Shown here piece after piece: positions 35,822 to 45,840 of a stretch of 64,000 nt of DNA. The first letter of the stretch is position 1. Every line of letters starts with the position of its first letter. Location: positions 20,429-84,428 of the forward strand of contig JANQSH010000168.1 in assembly GCA_028284145.1 (NCBI GenBank). Reading direction: 5' to 3'. The position numbers and the translations under genes were made by a program. Under the pieces are notes generated by a model. It was not told where the DNA came from, did no database searches, and was given only the letters and a program-made list of their open reading frames with translations. The stretch is from Planctomycetaceae bacterium. GTDB taxonomy: Bacteria; Planctomycetota; Planctomycetia; Planctomycetales; Planctomycetaceae.

Positions 35822-36463
35822 TCAATGAGGCAACTCAGAAAGGGGGTCGAGTTGAGATTCGTTAGCGGGCTGCACAATTTCCACCAGCGAACCATCCCCC
35901 TCCTTTTCAATGGGAGCATGGGAAAGGTTCATCTCGGCCGGATTTTCGCTTCTGAGAAACGCAGAGATCAACGTTGCCATCGGCTCGGGTGCGACGACAA
36001 CAAAAGGCGTCTTTTTGCGAAGCGGCTTTTGCAGGCTTTTGGAGACTCTTTTCCAGGCGTCATCCAGCGGCTCCCCTTCCGGCGGGACCATCTGATCCGG
36101 GTTTTCGAGCCATTTTCGGTAGGCCTTTGGAAATTTACGCTGAATCTCTTTTTTCCGTAAACCCTGCCAGAGACCGAGATCGAGATTACTCAGACCGTCC
36201 AGTTCTTTCAATTTCCAGCCGAATCTCTCAGCGATTTTGCCTGCGACCGATTTCGCGGGTTCGTTGGGCGCAGTGTAGATTCGATTGAGTCTCGAGTGTC
36301 CATTGCTGCCGAACCGTTGTGGAACGAGCGAATCCAGATTGAGCAGCAACATTTGCAACTGAGCCTGGCCGTCCGGACAGAGTGGCAGGTCGATGGTTCC
36401 CTGAACTCGATCATCCTGATCGAATTCGGTGGAACAGGGGCGTATGAGCAGGAATTCCGTCAT
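35822..36463 (-). CDS. Histidine phosphatase family protein, probably inactive
   Basis: I start at ATG 36463 (MTEFLLIRPCSTEFD); the longer frame upstream is not coding-like. The 213-residue product follows the phosphoglycerate-mutase/histidine-phosphatase pattern: VQGTIDLPLCPDGQAQ, IYTAPNEPAKSVAGKIAE, DLGLWQGLRKKEI, PPEGEPLDDAWKRV. However, the catalytic RHG is RPC, and the second catalytic His region reads VVVAPEPMATL. Both active-site histidines are absent, so phosphohistidine chemistry is not possible. A binding or regulatory role is inferred. It lies 78 bases downstream of rpe and 115 bases upstream of accD. Confidence 0.8.
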   Translation of the reverse strand: MTEFLLIRPCSTEFDQDDRVQGTIDLPLCPDGQAQLQMLLLNLDSLVPQRFGSNGHSRLNRIYTAPNEPAKSVAGKIAERFGWKLKELDGLSNLDLGLWQGLRKKEIQRKFPKAYRKWLENPDQMVPPEGEPLDDAWKRVSKSLQKPLRKKTPFVVVAPEPMATLISAFLRSENPAEMNLSHAPIEKEGDGSLVEIVQPANESQLDPLSELPH

Positions 36464-36540
36464 GGCTTTCTTCGCAAAAAAAAACAGGAAAGGGACCAGA
36501 ATACGATGGCCCAAATGTTGTGCGGGTTGCTTTCCGGAAC

Positions 36541-37350
36541 TCACTTCCTTGCGGGTGTTGAAGTGTCGACTCCATCCGATGCCGGATTCGTGGTTGAGTG
36601 AGGAGATACCTCTGCCAGCGAGGATGTGTTATTGTGTGGTTCCCCCGTCGCTGGTGCTGAGGGTTTCGGTTCTCCGGTTGCTTCGACCAGGGTTTCGATG
36701 GCCCGTGTGTAATCATCATGATCGAAAATTGCGGACCCCACGACAAACAATTCCGCACCTGCCGCTGCAGCCCGAGGAATTGTGTTGGGGGCAATGCCTC
36801 CATCAATTGACAACAGCAAATGTGGAGCCTGCTGTTTAAGCCACTCCAGTTTTTCCAGAACGCCAGGCATGAACTTCTGCCCTCCGAAACCGGGGTTCAC
36901 GCTCATCACCAATACCATATCGCAATCTGCAAGATACGGTTCGATGGCGAAGACCGGTGTATCGGGGTTCAATGACAATCCAGAAACCGCACCGGCGGCC
37001 CGAATGCGTTTCAACACCGGGCTGGGATCGTCAAGCGCCTCGATGTGGACGGTGATGCAATCGCATCCTGCATCGAGGTAGTCATCCAGATAGTGCTCGG
37101 GATCGGAAATCATCAGGTGGGCATCGTAGATGAGATTTGTCTGGTCCCGCAACGATTTGAGAATCACCGGACCATATGTCAGGTTGGGGACAAAATGTCC
37201 ATCCATGACATCCCAATGCAACACTTGAGTCTGCGCCTGTTCGAGCAATTCGATCTCGCGTGCCAGGTTCGCAAAATCACACTTCAAAAGAGAAGGGGCG
37301 ATCAGCGGGGCATTGCGATGCAGGCGTTCCAGCAGGGAATCACGTGTCAT
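36541..37350 (-). CDS. rpe: Ribulose-phosphate 3-epimerase with acidic C-terminal tail
   Basis: A 269-residue TIM barrel interconverting ribulose 5-phosphate and xylulose 5-phosphate. Signatures: IAPSLLKCDFANL, VLHWDVMDGHFVPNLTYGP with metal-ligand His and Asp, YDAHLMISDPEHYL, MSVNPGFGGQKFMP, LLSIDGGIAPNTI with the catalytic Asp, and VVGSAIFDHDDY. The normal enzyme ends near residue 225; the last 45 residues (EPKPSAPATGEPHNNTSS onward) are a low-complexity extension. It is in a minus-strand run after gapA, which suggests a central-carbon cluster. Confidence 0.95.
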   Translation of the reverse strand: MTRDSLLERLHRNAPLIAPSLLKCDFANLAREIELLEQAQTQVLHWDVMDGHFVPNLTYGPVILKSLRDQTNLIYDAHLMISDPEHYLDDYLDAGCDCITVHIEALDDPSPVLKRIRAAGAVSGLSLNPDTPVFAIEPYLADCDMVLVMSVNPGFGGQKFMPGVLEKLEWLKQQAPHLLLSIDGGIAPNTIPRAAAAGAELFVVGSAIFDHDDYTRAIETLVEATGEPKPSAPATGEPHNNTSSLAEVSPHSTTNPASDGVDTSTPARK

Positions 37351-37564
37351 GTAGCAATCTGCATAGAAGAGAATCAGGGCTGATAATCCGCGAGCGCAGA
37401 TGGGAAACCATAATCAGCGTCCTGAGAAAATCATCCCGGCATGTGGCCGATTCATCCGACCGGACCGCCGGTGGTCCTTGTTATTGTGACCACTCAGCGT
37501 TGCCCCGTCCAGATGAATGCCCTTTTCCGTTGACATTATTATGGCCTTTGCAGGCGAAATCGAC

Positions 37565-38584
37565 TTACATGCTGGCCATTTTCGCAATCAGATCGGCTGT
37601 CCGCTGAGAATAGCCGTACTCATTATCGTACCAACTCAGCACTTTCACCATATTTGTGCCGATTTTCGTGGTCCAGCCAGAGTCAAAAATGCTGCTGTGC
37701 GGATTGCCGATGATATCGGTCGAAACGATCGGGTCGGTGTTGTATTCGAGAATGCCTTTCAGCGAACCTTCCGCAGCGGCTTTCATGGCCGCATTGACCT
37801 CCTCCACTGAGACATCTTTTTCCAACGTGGCAACCAGGTCGGTAATGCTGCCGCACGGAACAGGAACGCGCAACGCCAGACCGGTCAGTTTGCCGTTCAC
37901 TTCCGGCAATACTTTGCCGACTGCTTTGGCAGCACCGGTTGATGTGGGAATGATGTTGACACCGGCGGCACGGGAACGATGCGGGTCGGCGTGCAACTGG
38001 TCGGCCACTTTCTGATCGTTGGTGTAGGCGTGAATCGTGGTCATCAAACCTTGCTCCAGACCGAATTCCGAATGGAGCACTTTCACCATTGGTGCCAGAC
38101 AGTTGGTGGTACAACTGGCGTTGGAAATGCATTTGTGTTCGGGTGAGAGTTTGTCATCGTTCACGCCCAGAACACAGGTGAGGTCGGGTTCATCTTTTGC
38201 GGGAGCGGAGATGACCACCTTGCGTGCCCCCGCTTCCAGATGGCTATCGTATCCCGGCTTGCCATCAGCGGCTCGTTTGGTGAAAAAGCCCGTGCTTTCC
38301 AACGCGACTTCCACACCAAGATCGCCCCAGGGAAGATCCGCCGGATTACGTTCTGCACAAACGCGGACACTCTTGCCGTCGATAATCAGCGAGTTGCCAT
38401 CGACTTCGACTGAACCAGGATACCGGCCCTGCACGCTGTCGTACTTCAGCAACATCGCCAATGCTTTCGGGTCGCCCAGATCGTTGATCGCCACGACTTC
38501 AAACTCGTCGTGCCGGCTTGCCAGTGCGCGAAACGTGATTCTTCCAATCCGACCAAAACCATTGATTCCAACTTTGACTGCCAT
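37565..38584 (-). CDS. gapA: Glyceraldehyde-3-phosphate dehydrogenase
   Basis: A 339-residue phosphorylating GAPDH. It starts at ATG 38584 with GAGGAG upstream. The Rossmann N terminus is [17 protein letters not shown]. The catalytic Cys lies in [17 protein letters not shown], followed by [11 protein letters not shown] and, near the C terminus, [17 protein letters not shown]. All family landmarks are present. VAINDLGD follows strand 2, where Asp favours NAD over NADP. It acts in glycolysis and gluconeogenesis. rpe starts 214 bases downstream. Confidence 0.96.
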   Translation of the reverse strand: MAVKVGINGFGRIGRITFRALASRHDEFEVVAINDLGDPKALAMLLKYDSVQGRYPGSVEVDGNSLIIDGKSVRVCAERNPADLPWGDLGVEVALESTGFFTKRAADGKPGYDSHLEAGARKVVISAPAKDEPDLTCVLGVNDDKLSPEHKCISNASCTTNCLAPMVKVLHSEFGLEQGLMTTIHAYTNDQKVADQLHADPHRSRAAGVNIIPTSTGAAKAVGKVLPEVNGKLTGLALRVPVPCGSITDLVATLEKDVSVEEVNAAMKAAAEGSLKGILEYNTDPIVSTDIIGNPHSSIFDSGWTTKIGTNMVKVLSWYDNEYGYSQRTADLIAKMASM

Positions 38585-39354
38585 TCAGATGATCTCCTCG
38601 ATTCGATTTTCCGGTGTCTGACTCGAAGATAGACGTTTTGGCTTCCGGCACGTTGCATCGTCACATCATGCCAGGTTCGCTGTGGTATTCGAGTCGAACA
38701 GAAGCGTCGCATTCCTGCGGGACGAACACCGGCTGTTCTCATCAATCCCACATGAGGCTGACAATTTCGCAAACGGGTGGCGAACAGGCGGTGGATGCCA
38801 AGGCTTTCCGCTCATCAGCATCCGGCGTCCAGTATTGTTGTATGCCATTCTAATCCCCGGCGGGAACCGACACAACTAACCAATGATGTGGCATGGACAT
38901 ACATCAATGAGGTTTGATTTTCGGTGTGGTCGTTTCGGGTGATGGAAAGATCTTGCCCAAACCGCGCAACTTGCAACGTTACCAATGAAGGGGAAAAAGG
39001 TCTTGCGGCATCGGGGATTCTCAATATGATTCCCGCCTTTGTCCAACCCTCCGCGATCGCGGGCCAACCTCTGTTTTCTGCAGGGTTTATAGCAGTTTAT
39101 CTTTTTGTGTGACATTTTTCGTTCGTGGGAGCCTATGTTTGCAGGCCGAACGATACTCATCGCGCCACAGAAGAGCGTAATACGCTCTAATCCAACTCGA
39201 ATGCGTTCCTGTCGAGCGAGTCTCCAACTTGTGGTGGTTTTTTGAGTGGACTGATTACGCCGATTATGACGATAAAAACAATTGGACGTGTAGAACCGTG
39301 GGAATGATTCCCGCAAATGGTTGATGTGCAACACCGCTGGGAAAGGAAGCCAGG
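38585..39354. other. Intergenic region (divergent gapA and sugar nucleotidyltransferase) with family A copy 8
   Basis: About 770 bases. The gapA promoter should lie in 38585-38800, but no clear boxes are assigned. 39091-39189 is family A. 39190-39354 precedes the nucleotidyltransferase gene. No coding-like frame was found on either strand. Confidence 0.55.
39091..39189 (-). repeat. Family A intergenic repeat, copy 8
   Basis: Reversed copy: AGCAGTTTATCTTTTTGTGT at one end, GGAGCCTATGTTTGCAGGCC in the centre, and CGCGCCACAGAAGAGCGTAA then TACGCTCTA at the other. The central element pairs as GCCTatgtttgcAGGC. Confidence 0.88.
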
Positions 39355-40671
39355 ATGCGGATTGCCTTTTACGAAGACAGCAATGCCACCCATTTGGGTT
39401 CGATTGCCCAAATGCGACCCGTCTTTGAAGTGGTCTGTGGGCGGTATTCGCTTCGCGAACGGCTTACGAAATTCTTTCACGCAGAAAGGTGGGGAGCATT
39501 TCTGCGCAGTCACCTGGCGGAGACCTACCGCGAGGGGCATCCCTCCGCCGCCGTCAACGATTTCATCTGGTTGCGTGATGACGAAACACTTCTGATCAAT
39601 GGCCGTTGGCTGCCGACAGCCGATGCCCTGGCCAATATTCAGCGTGACGAGGTTGGGTTGGTCAATGATACGGTCGTCTACCTGACACTCGATCCAATGG
39701 AAGCCGCACTGTTGGCGGAAGATTCCTGGGACGATGCCCTGCACCAGATCGCGCGGACGCGAGGATTTATGCAAGTTCCGGGAAAGCTCGCGAATCGGCC
39801 CTGGGACGTTGTGAAAAACAATCCGCAACAGTTAAAAGACGACCGCGATTTTCTTGCGGGAAAAACGGATGAGCAATTTGAACACTTCTCGGGCAGGAGT
39901 CGGACAGGTGATGGTAAGCCTCCGGCAATTGTCGGTCCTGCCGGCGAAGTCTCGATCCATCCCAATGCCAGTCTCGATCCCTTTGTGGTTATCGACACAC
40001 GACAAGGGCCGGTAACGATTGACGCTAACGCACAGATTCAGGCTTTCACACGACTCGAAGGACCATGTCATATTGGACGTGGTTCGCAACTCTTCCGCGC
40101 AAATGTTCGCAGCGGCACGACCATTGGCGCGCACTGCCGTGTGGGGGGGGAAGTGGGACAGTCCATTCTGCATTCGCACGTGAACAAATACCACGATGGT
40201 TTTCTGGGCCACAGTTACGTCTGTCCCTGGGTCAACCTCGGCGCGATGACGACCAACAGCGATTTGAAAAACGATTACACACCCGTCAAAGTACCGATCG
40301 CCGGAGAACTGATCGACTCGCACGAAACAAAGGTCGGAGCTTTCATTGGTGATCACACCAAAACTGCTTTGGGAAGTCTGTTCAACACTGGCTCATCCAT
40401 CGGCGTGATGAGTCTGGTTTTGCCCGGCGGGGAACTGCTGCCAAAACATATTCCGTCATTCTCCCGAGTCTGGCACGGCGAGTTGATGGACGGTTGGGAT
40501 CTCCAGCGTCATCTTGCTACGGCGGAAATTGTGATGTCTCGACGCGATGAGATTCTGACACCTGCGACACGGCAATTGCTTCATTTTCTGTACGATCACA
40601 CCAAGGTCGAACGGGAGGGAGCGATTCTCCGTTTTCGAGAACGTGCACAGAGGCAACCCGTCTCTGGCTGA
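39355..40671 (+). CDS. GlmU-like putative sugar nucleotidyltransferase with left-handed beta-helix domain
   Basis: A 438-residue protein starting at ATG 39355 behind AAGGAAG. The N-terminal part (about 1-200) resembles the NTP-transferase-like domain of the GlmU N-terminal family (RPVFEVVCGRYSLRERL, VNDFIWLRDDETLLINGRWL). Residues about 200-370 are hexapeptide repeats of an acyltransferase-type beta-helix (VTIDANAQIQAFTRLEGP, GTTIGAHCRVGGEVGQSIL, TKVGAFIGDHTKTALGSLF). Annotated homologues are called putative sugar nucleotidyl transferases. The exact sugar is unknown; UDP-GlcNAc-like chemistry is possible but the GlmU catalytic GxGTRM loop is not evident. Confidence 0.82.
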   Translation: MRIAFYEDSNATHLGSIAQMRPVFEVVCGRYSLRERLTKFFHAERWGAFLRSHLAETYREGHPSAAVNDFIWLRDDETLLINGRWLPTADALANIQRDEVGLVNDTVVYLTLDPMEAALLAEDSWDDALHQIARTRGFMQVPGKLANRPWDVVKNNPQQLKDDRDFLAGKTDEQFEHFSGRSRTGDGKPPAIVGPAGEVSIHPNASLDPFVVIDTRQGPVTIDANAQIQAFTRLEGPCHIGRGSQLFRANVRSGTTIGAHCRVGGEVGQSILHSHVNKYHDGFLGHSYVCPWVNLGAMTTNSDLKNDYTPVKVPIAGELIDSHETKVGAFIGDHTKTALGSLFNTGSSIGVMSLVLPGGELLPKHIPSFSRVWHGELMDGWDLQRHLATAEIVMSRRDEILTPATRQLLHFLYDHTKVEREGAILRFRERAQRQPVSG

Positions 40672-40869
40672 ACCGTTGGCCGGACGAAGGGATGAAGGAT
40701 TCATCCTCTCGGCGTCTGGTCAGTCATACCCTTTGGACACTTGATCGTCGCGACGCTTGATATCAAGTGCAGACCTTTATCCACGAAATGGACGAACAGC
40801 CACCAATGTGATCTGACAACTTTGAGCCGGCAGCCGGTTGTGCTTGTGCGTCTTCATCAATGGTTAGCC

Positions 40870-43800
40870 ATGAAGAGTTACGCAACCACAAAAAAGAATG
40901 GATTCTTGCACAGAGCCTTGTTGAATGGCAGTGGTCAAGGTCCACTTTCCACTCGTCCGGTACAGAATCCAACTGCTGAAGCGGCCCTTTGTCTGTTGTT
41001 CGCACTGTTTGCTGCCTGTCCATTGATCGCCGCCGGCCCGGTTGATCTGGACGATCATCGCCGCAAGATACAGGCGGAAGAGAACACGATTCTGCTGAAG
41101 TCGGTTTACCGACCGCGTGAATTCCAAATCGACCTGGAACGCGCAAAACAATCGTTGCAGAACGGGAACGCCCGCGTTGGACTGGCTTACCTTCAAAAGG
41201 TATTGAATCGCCCTGGCGATGCATTTGTGCCCGAAGGCAAACTGAAAAAGCCCGTCGGCGCACGATTTCTTGCGGAACAACTGCTTGCGAAACAAGCCGC
41301 CGAAGTGCTGGACTTTTACGAAGAACAGTATGGAGATGAAGCGGCAGTGCTGCTGAAACAGGCACGCGAAAAGAGAGACTTGCGACGTCTGCATCGTGTT
41401 GCGCGACGGTTCTTTCACACCGAGGCCGGTTTTGAGGCAACCAATCTGCTGGCGAATATCCTTTGGGACCAGGGGCAGTATCATGCAGCCGCACAATACT
41501 GGACGAAACTCGTCGAATCAGCAACACATGCCAGCCGACGTACACCAATGATCTTTCTGAAAGCGGCAGCGGCTTTGCAACGAAGTGGCGAGACTGAACG
41601 TGCCCGAATGATGATCGGTCATCTGCAGGCCGATTCCATCGACCATCCTGCTCATCCAAAGAACTCCCTTCTCGATCTGATGCGATTCAAACTCACGACT
41701 GTCACATGGCCCTGCACATTGGATTGGCCGTTGATGGGCGGCGGCGGCACGCGCAACGAGGTTGTTCTGGGAACGACGCCACACCTGACACCGCAGTGGA
41801 CGCACCCGCTGATTCGAGATGATCTTTCCAGCCCAACACGGAAGAGTGTCGATCTGCTGATCAGCGGCTGGGAAGAGTCACAGGACCGAACAGGGACTTC
41901 CACCGCCATCGCCATCCACCCCATTGTAGTCGGTTCGACTGTTCTTGTGCGCGATACGGAATTTTTACAGGCATACGACCTCAACAGTGGAAAGCGGCTT
42001 TGGCGGTATCGCTGTTCCTCGTCACTGGTGCAATGGCTGGATGATGTCGCAAGAACCGATACCAGGTCGGATGTTCCAAAGTCCTCTACACCCTATCTGT
42101 CGCGCATCAATGTTCGCAGTGCATTTTTGGAGAACTCACTGGTTGGCACCATCTCGGCCGACAGAGAACGTGTCTATTGTGTCGACGCGATCGATCTGGG
42201 GAAGCGGTACAATAATCACAGCCACAACTTTCACGGTGGTCGTCCGGGTGAGGGAAGTCTCAGCCCCTACCTGCGCAATACAAACCGGCTGGTTGCGGTG
42301 AAAGTGAATGCCAATCGCCATCAGCAAGGTGACGCAAGACCCGATTGGATTGTCGGAGGGCATGAGACGGAACGTCAATTTGCCCGCGATGACCGCAATA
42401 ACGACGGGGCAATTACGCTGGTCGAATTCTCCCGACCGGTCTCCGATTTCACACGCCTCGACATCGACAAGGACAAGGTGATTTCCCGCAGTGAAATCAA
42501 ACGACTCGTTGCCGAATTTCAGGCCGAACAACAGGACGTCGGCATCACCCGCAATGACAATGGACTGACGGGCCATTTCTTCCTCGGCCCGCCGTTGCCC
42601 GTGCATGGCATGCTCTTCGCACTGTCTGAACACCGCGGACTGATCTACGTGTCGGCGTTGAATCCGGAGAATGGGAAGATTCTGTGGAAACAGTCACTCG
42701 GTTATACCGATCGACCAATTGAACTCGATCTGAATCGTTATTCGGCTGCCTGTCTGCCGGCAGAAAGCGATGGCATTGTTGTCTGCCCGACGCATGTCGG
42801 TATTCTGGTCGGCGTAGATGCGTTCGATGGTTCGTTGCGCTGGGTCTATCGCTGTGCGGATGACCCCGACCCTTCCGTAAGCCAGTATCGCAGCAGTTCC
42901 ACTTTGAAACATTTCGGCAGCGCCAGTTTTGCGACCGCGCCACGCATTACCGGGCAACATGTGGTTTATCTTCCGGGCGAGTCAAATTTTATTCACTGCG
43001 TCTCGCTGCAAAGTGGCGAGAAACAATGGCGTATGCCGCGCGGCGACGCGGAAACCGTCGCGGGAGTCAAAGACGGCATTGTCGTGGTAATCGGTCGGCA
43101 TGTTTGTCGCGGATTGTCGATTGAGGATGGACGTGAACTCTGGACAGTGCGGCCGGGTATTCCAGCCGGGCAGGGTATTCTCACCGAAGACGTGTACCTG
43201 TTACCACTCGTTTCTGGTCGTGTGGCGGCATTGAGTCTGCACGATGGCCACGAGGTCGGTTTGTCGTTGATGCCTTCGTCTGACGAGCCACGCCCTCTGG
43301 GAAATCTCGTGGGAGCCAAAGACACAATTTTGTCTGTATCACATAGCGGCATTTCCGCATTTCCGCAATCCGGCGCATTGCTTCATCGACTGGCAACCGC
43401 CACCGCAGGCAAGGCGACAGCCCCGGCAGACGTCGTCAAGCTGGCTCAGCTTGAAATGGCACTGGGGCAGGTTGAACACGCGCAACGACGTTTGCTGCCG
43501 CTGCTTTCTTTCGATTTGCAATCATCGGAAAGAGAGCGAGCCGAACAACTGGTACGGGCAATTCTGTTGCGACAACTGCACGATCAATCGGCTTCACCGG
43601 AATTGTTGGATCGCTTGCGGGAATTGGCGCGCACACCACGTGAGCGGGCGCATATTATGATGCACGAGTTGCAGATGGCGCGCATCAAACGGGATGTTCC
43701 ACAGCTGATTGGTTTGACGAATTCGATCCTCGCTCTCGATCTGAAAGCCCCTCTTTCGGTTTCCAACGACAATACAGTTGTGACCTCTCCTTCAGCAGTT

Positions 43801-45639
43801 GTCGCACAGACCTTCAAAAAGGTACGCGAGGAATTTGCGAGTGAAGATCTGGTTTGGCTCGATTCGGAAATCACCAATCTGTCAGCAAAGGTGATTCAAT
43901 CGAATAACCCAACAGACATGATCGGCTTTTTGAAAGCGTTTCCCGATTCGCCACATGCGGGAATCATGCGTAGTCGACTGGCACGACACTACACGTCCAC
44001 AGGGCGGTTTCAGGCAGCGGAATTTTCGCTTCTGACGAATCTCTCCGATGTGAATGACAGCATTCGGGCCGATGCGTCGGTCCAACTTGTCGAATTGTGG
44101 GACCGGCTCGGTGCATCGCGGGATGCCGCCCGGGAGTTGAAGCGGTTGCATCGAAGCTTCAAGACGACGACGCTACCCAATGGGCAGACCATCTCAGCTT
44201 ATCTGGCGGAATTCGACAAGCAGCGGCACGCGTGGCAGGTTTTCGAGCAAATGACGGGGTTTGATCGCCCTGTTCGTGAGGCGAGAATCCGTCAGACCTT
44301 GTGCCCGCTATTGAGTATTGATCCGGAACTGTTGAAGGCCGGTAAAGACAATCGCTTAACCTTCAGCGATCGTATCCCCCGTCGGCTGCGGACGCCCGAA
44401 AAAAGGTCGTTCGATCTTTACCTGATGGAGCGGGATGACAATCAGCATGTCGCAGTCATTGATCGCCAGACGGGTGTGGTGAATTCCCGGTTTGAACTGC
44501 CTGCACGCCATTCGTACCCCTACATGTCAAATCACGCGTACGTCGGTCATTTTGTGCCAGTCGGTGGGGCAGGAACAATGATGGGAGTCTCCCTGCTGGA
44601 AAGAGAACAGGGGAAACCGAAATGGAATGTTCCCTTCCATGGGAAGAAAAACAGCAGAAATCTCGCACGTGTTGGTCCATCCGGACCGACATTCTGTACG
44701 TTTCAGGCCAATCGCAAGCTGTGCGTTGCGGATCCGATTGATGGTTCGATTATCTGGCAACATGGCTACATGGATAGCAGGGGAGGCCTTTCAAGTGACC
44801 CCACAGCCGGGGTAATCGGCGATGACAAAATCATGGTTTCGTTTGCCTCTGATCGGCTGTCTTACACGGTTTACGATTCCAGGTCGGGTCAGGTTTTGCG
44901 CACCGGGCGACTCAAAAGCGACACGAAACGTCATCGGCGTGTGTTTGGGCGGATGATGTTCTTCCTTTCCAGCGAACACAATGTCCGTCGTTTCCAGATT
45001 TGGGATCCGCTCACCGACAAGATCGTGTTCGACCGCCCCGCCTACGAAATGTTCCCGTACCGTGTTTTTGTCGCGGTCACCCCCGAGCAGGAAGTCGCGA
45101 TGGTCACCGCACCGAATCGGTTGCAGATCGTCAATCCCCGGACACTCGAAGTCAAAGCCGATGTCGAACTTGGCCAGGCTGACTTACACAACATTTCATC
45201 CATGCGAGTCTTTTCCGATCAGGACCGCTACTACGTCAACATCCAGCACGGTGAAGGACTGTCACGGTCGCGACGTGTCGATACGTACGTTGGCGAAACG
45301 TTTCTTCCCGTCACTCATATGCTCGGCGATGTCTATGCAATCGACAAGACCAGCCAAACGATTCTGTGGCAGCGGTGGTTTCCTCAGCGCTCCTTCTTCC
45401 GATTTCCGGGGTTCGAAATGCCGATGTTGATCTCCGCCAGTTGGGTGCACGATCGCATTCATTCAAGCCGTCATTCGATGGCATTTGAGGTCATCGATGG
45501 CGCCACGGGTGAGACGATCGGTTCGCGGGACAACCTGATGATGGATCGCCTGACGAGATTCGAGTGCGATCCGGAGCGAGGGGAAATTCGGTTGCTGGGA
45601 CCGAAAGGGGTTGTTCGAATATCAACAGTCTCCCGCTAA
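40870..45639 (+). CDS. Very large secreted PQQ-like beta-propeller protein with EF-hands
   Basis: I start at ATG 40870, 1589 residues, because a signal-like stretch follows (AALCLLFALFAACPLIAAG); an in-frame start 129 bases upstream has no signal logic. Residues about 60-280 are helical, TPR-like. Residues about 350-900 contain PQQ-propeller blades (LQAYDLNSGKRLWRY, SALNPENGKILWKQSLG, VGVDAFDGSLRWVYRC). Between blades are two EF-hand-like loops (DRNNDGAITLVEF, DIDKDKVISRSEI). A second helical segment (about 910-1180) and a second propeller (about 1210-1585; VADPIDGSIIWQHGY, YAIDKTSQTILWQRW) follow. It is probably periplasmic. The cofactor and reaction are unknown. Its TAA stop begins family A copy 9. 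Confidence 0.85.
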   Translation: MKSYATTKKNGFLHRALLNGSGQGPLSTRPVQNPTAEAALCLLFALFAACPLIAAGPVDLDDHRRKIQAEENTILLKSVYRPREFQIDLERAKQSLQNGNARVGLAYLQKVLNRPGDAFVPEGKLKKPVGARFLAEQLLAKQAAEVLDFYEEQYGDEAAVLLKQAREKRDLRRLHRVARRFFHTEAGFEATNLLANILWDQGQYHAAAQYWTKLVESATHASRRTPMIFLKAAAALQRSGETERARMMIGHLQADSIDHPAHPKNSLLDLMRFKLTTVTWPCTLDWPLMGGGGTRNEVVLGTTPHLTPQWTHPLIRDDLSSPTRKSVDLLISGWEESQDRTGTSTAIAIHPIVVGSTVLVRDTEFLQAYDLNSGKRLWRYRCSSSLVQWLDDVARTDTRSDVPKSSTPYLSRINVRSAFLENSLVGTISADRERVYCVDAIDLGKRYNNHSHNFHGGRPGEGSLSPYLRNTNRLVAVKVNANRHQQGDARPDWIVGGHETERQFARDDRNNDGAITLVEFSRPVSDFTRLDIDKDKVISRSEIKRLVAEFQAEQQDVGITRNDNGLTGHFFLGPPLPVHGMLFALSEHRGLIYVSALNPENGKILWKQSLGYTDRPIELDLNRYSAACLPAESDGIVVCPTHVGILVGVDAFDGSLRWVYRCADDPDPSVSQYRSSSTLKHFGSASFATAPRITGQHVVYLPGESNFIHCVSLQSGEKQWRMPRGDAETVAGVKDGIVVVIGRHVCRGLSIEDGRELWTVRPGIPAGQGILTEDVYLLPLVSGRVAALSLHDGHEVGLSLMPSSDEPRPLGNLVGAKDTILSVSHSGISAFPQSGALLHRLATATAGKATAPADVVKLAQLEMALGQVEHAQRRLLPLLSFDLQSSERERAEQLVRAILLRQLHDQSASPELLDRLRELARTPRERAHIMMHELQMARIKRDVPQLIGLTNSILALDLKAPLSVSNDNTVVTSPSAVVAQTFKKVREEFASEDLVWLDSEITNLSAKVIQSNNPTDMIGFLKAFPDSPHAGIMRSRLARHYTSTGRFQAAEFSLLTNLSDVNDSIRADASVQLVELWDRLGASRDAARELKRLHRSFKTTTLPNGQTISAYLAEFDKQRHAWQVFEQMTGFDRPVREARIRQTLCPLLSIDPELLKAGKDNRLTFSDRIPRRLRTPEKRSFDLYLMERDDNQHVAVIDRQTGVVNSRFELPARHSYPYMSNHAYVGHFVPVGGAGTMMGVSLLEREQGKPKWNVPFHGKKNSRNLARVGPSGPTFCTFQANRKLCVADPIDGSIIWQHGYMDSRGGLSSDPTAGVIGDDKIMVSFASDRLSYTVYDSRSGQVLRTGRLKSDTKRHRRVFGRMMFFLSSEHNVRRFQIWDPLTDKIVFDRPAYEMFPYRVFVAVTPEQEVAMVTAPNRLQIVNPRTLEVKADVELGQADLHNISSMRVFSDQDRYYVNIQHGEGLSRSRRVDTYVGETFLPVTHMLGDVYAIDKTSQTILWQRWFPQRSFFRFPGFEMPMLISASWVHDRIHSSRHSMAFEVIDGATGETIGSRDNLMMDRLTRFECDPERGEIRLLGPKGVVRISTVSR

Positions 45640-45734
45640 AGCGTATTACGCTCTTCTGTGCCGGGATGAGTGTCGATGGGGTTACACATACAGGCTCCCC
45701 ACGACAGAGACGTCCACCAGAAGGGAAACTGCCT
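45637..45734 (+). repeat. Family A intergenic repeat, copy 9
   Basis: TAAAGCGTATTACGCTCTTC at the left, whose TAA is the stop of the propeller gene; CACATACAGGCTCCCCACGA in the middle; and CACCAGAAGGGAAACTGCC at the right. Family B copy 3 begins one or two bases later in the same orientation. Confidence 0.87.
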
Positions 45735-45735
45735 G

Positions 45736-45840
45736 GTGGACCATCAAGACGAAAAAGTTGGGCTTGATGAAGTTACAAGGAGCGACAACGGAGCGGGTTA
45801 TGTCAATCCGCCCCCCCTCAACAAAGCTTTGGAAAAGCTC
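45736..45840 (+). repeat. Family B intergenic repeat, copy 3
   Basis: GTGGACCATCAAGACGAAAA at the left, GAGCGGGTTATGTCAATCCG in the core, then C7 and CAACAAAGCTTTGGAAAAGC at the right. It directly abuts family A copy 9. Confidence 0.88.

Noticed and set aside
39187..39828. Minus-strand 213-codon frame
   Set aside because: It is a shadow of the sugar nucleotidyltransferase gene on the other strand and starts inside a family A repeat.
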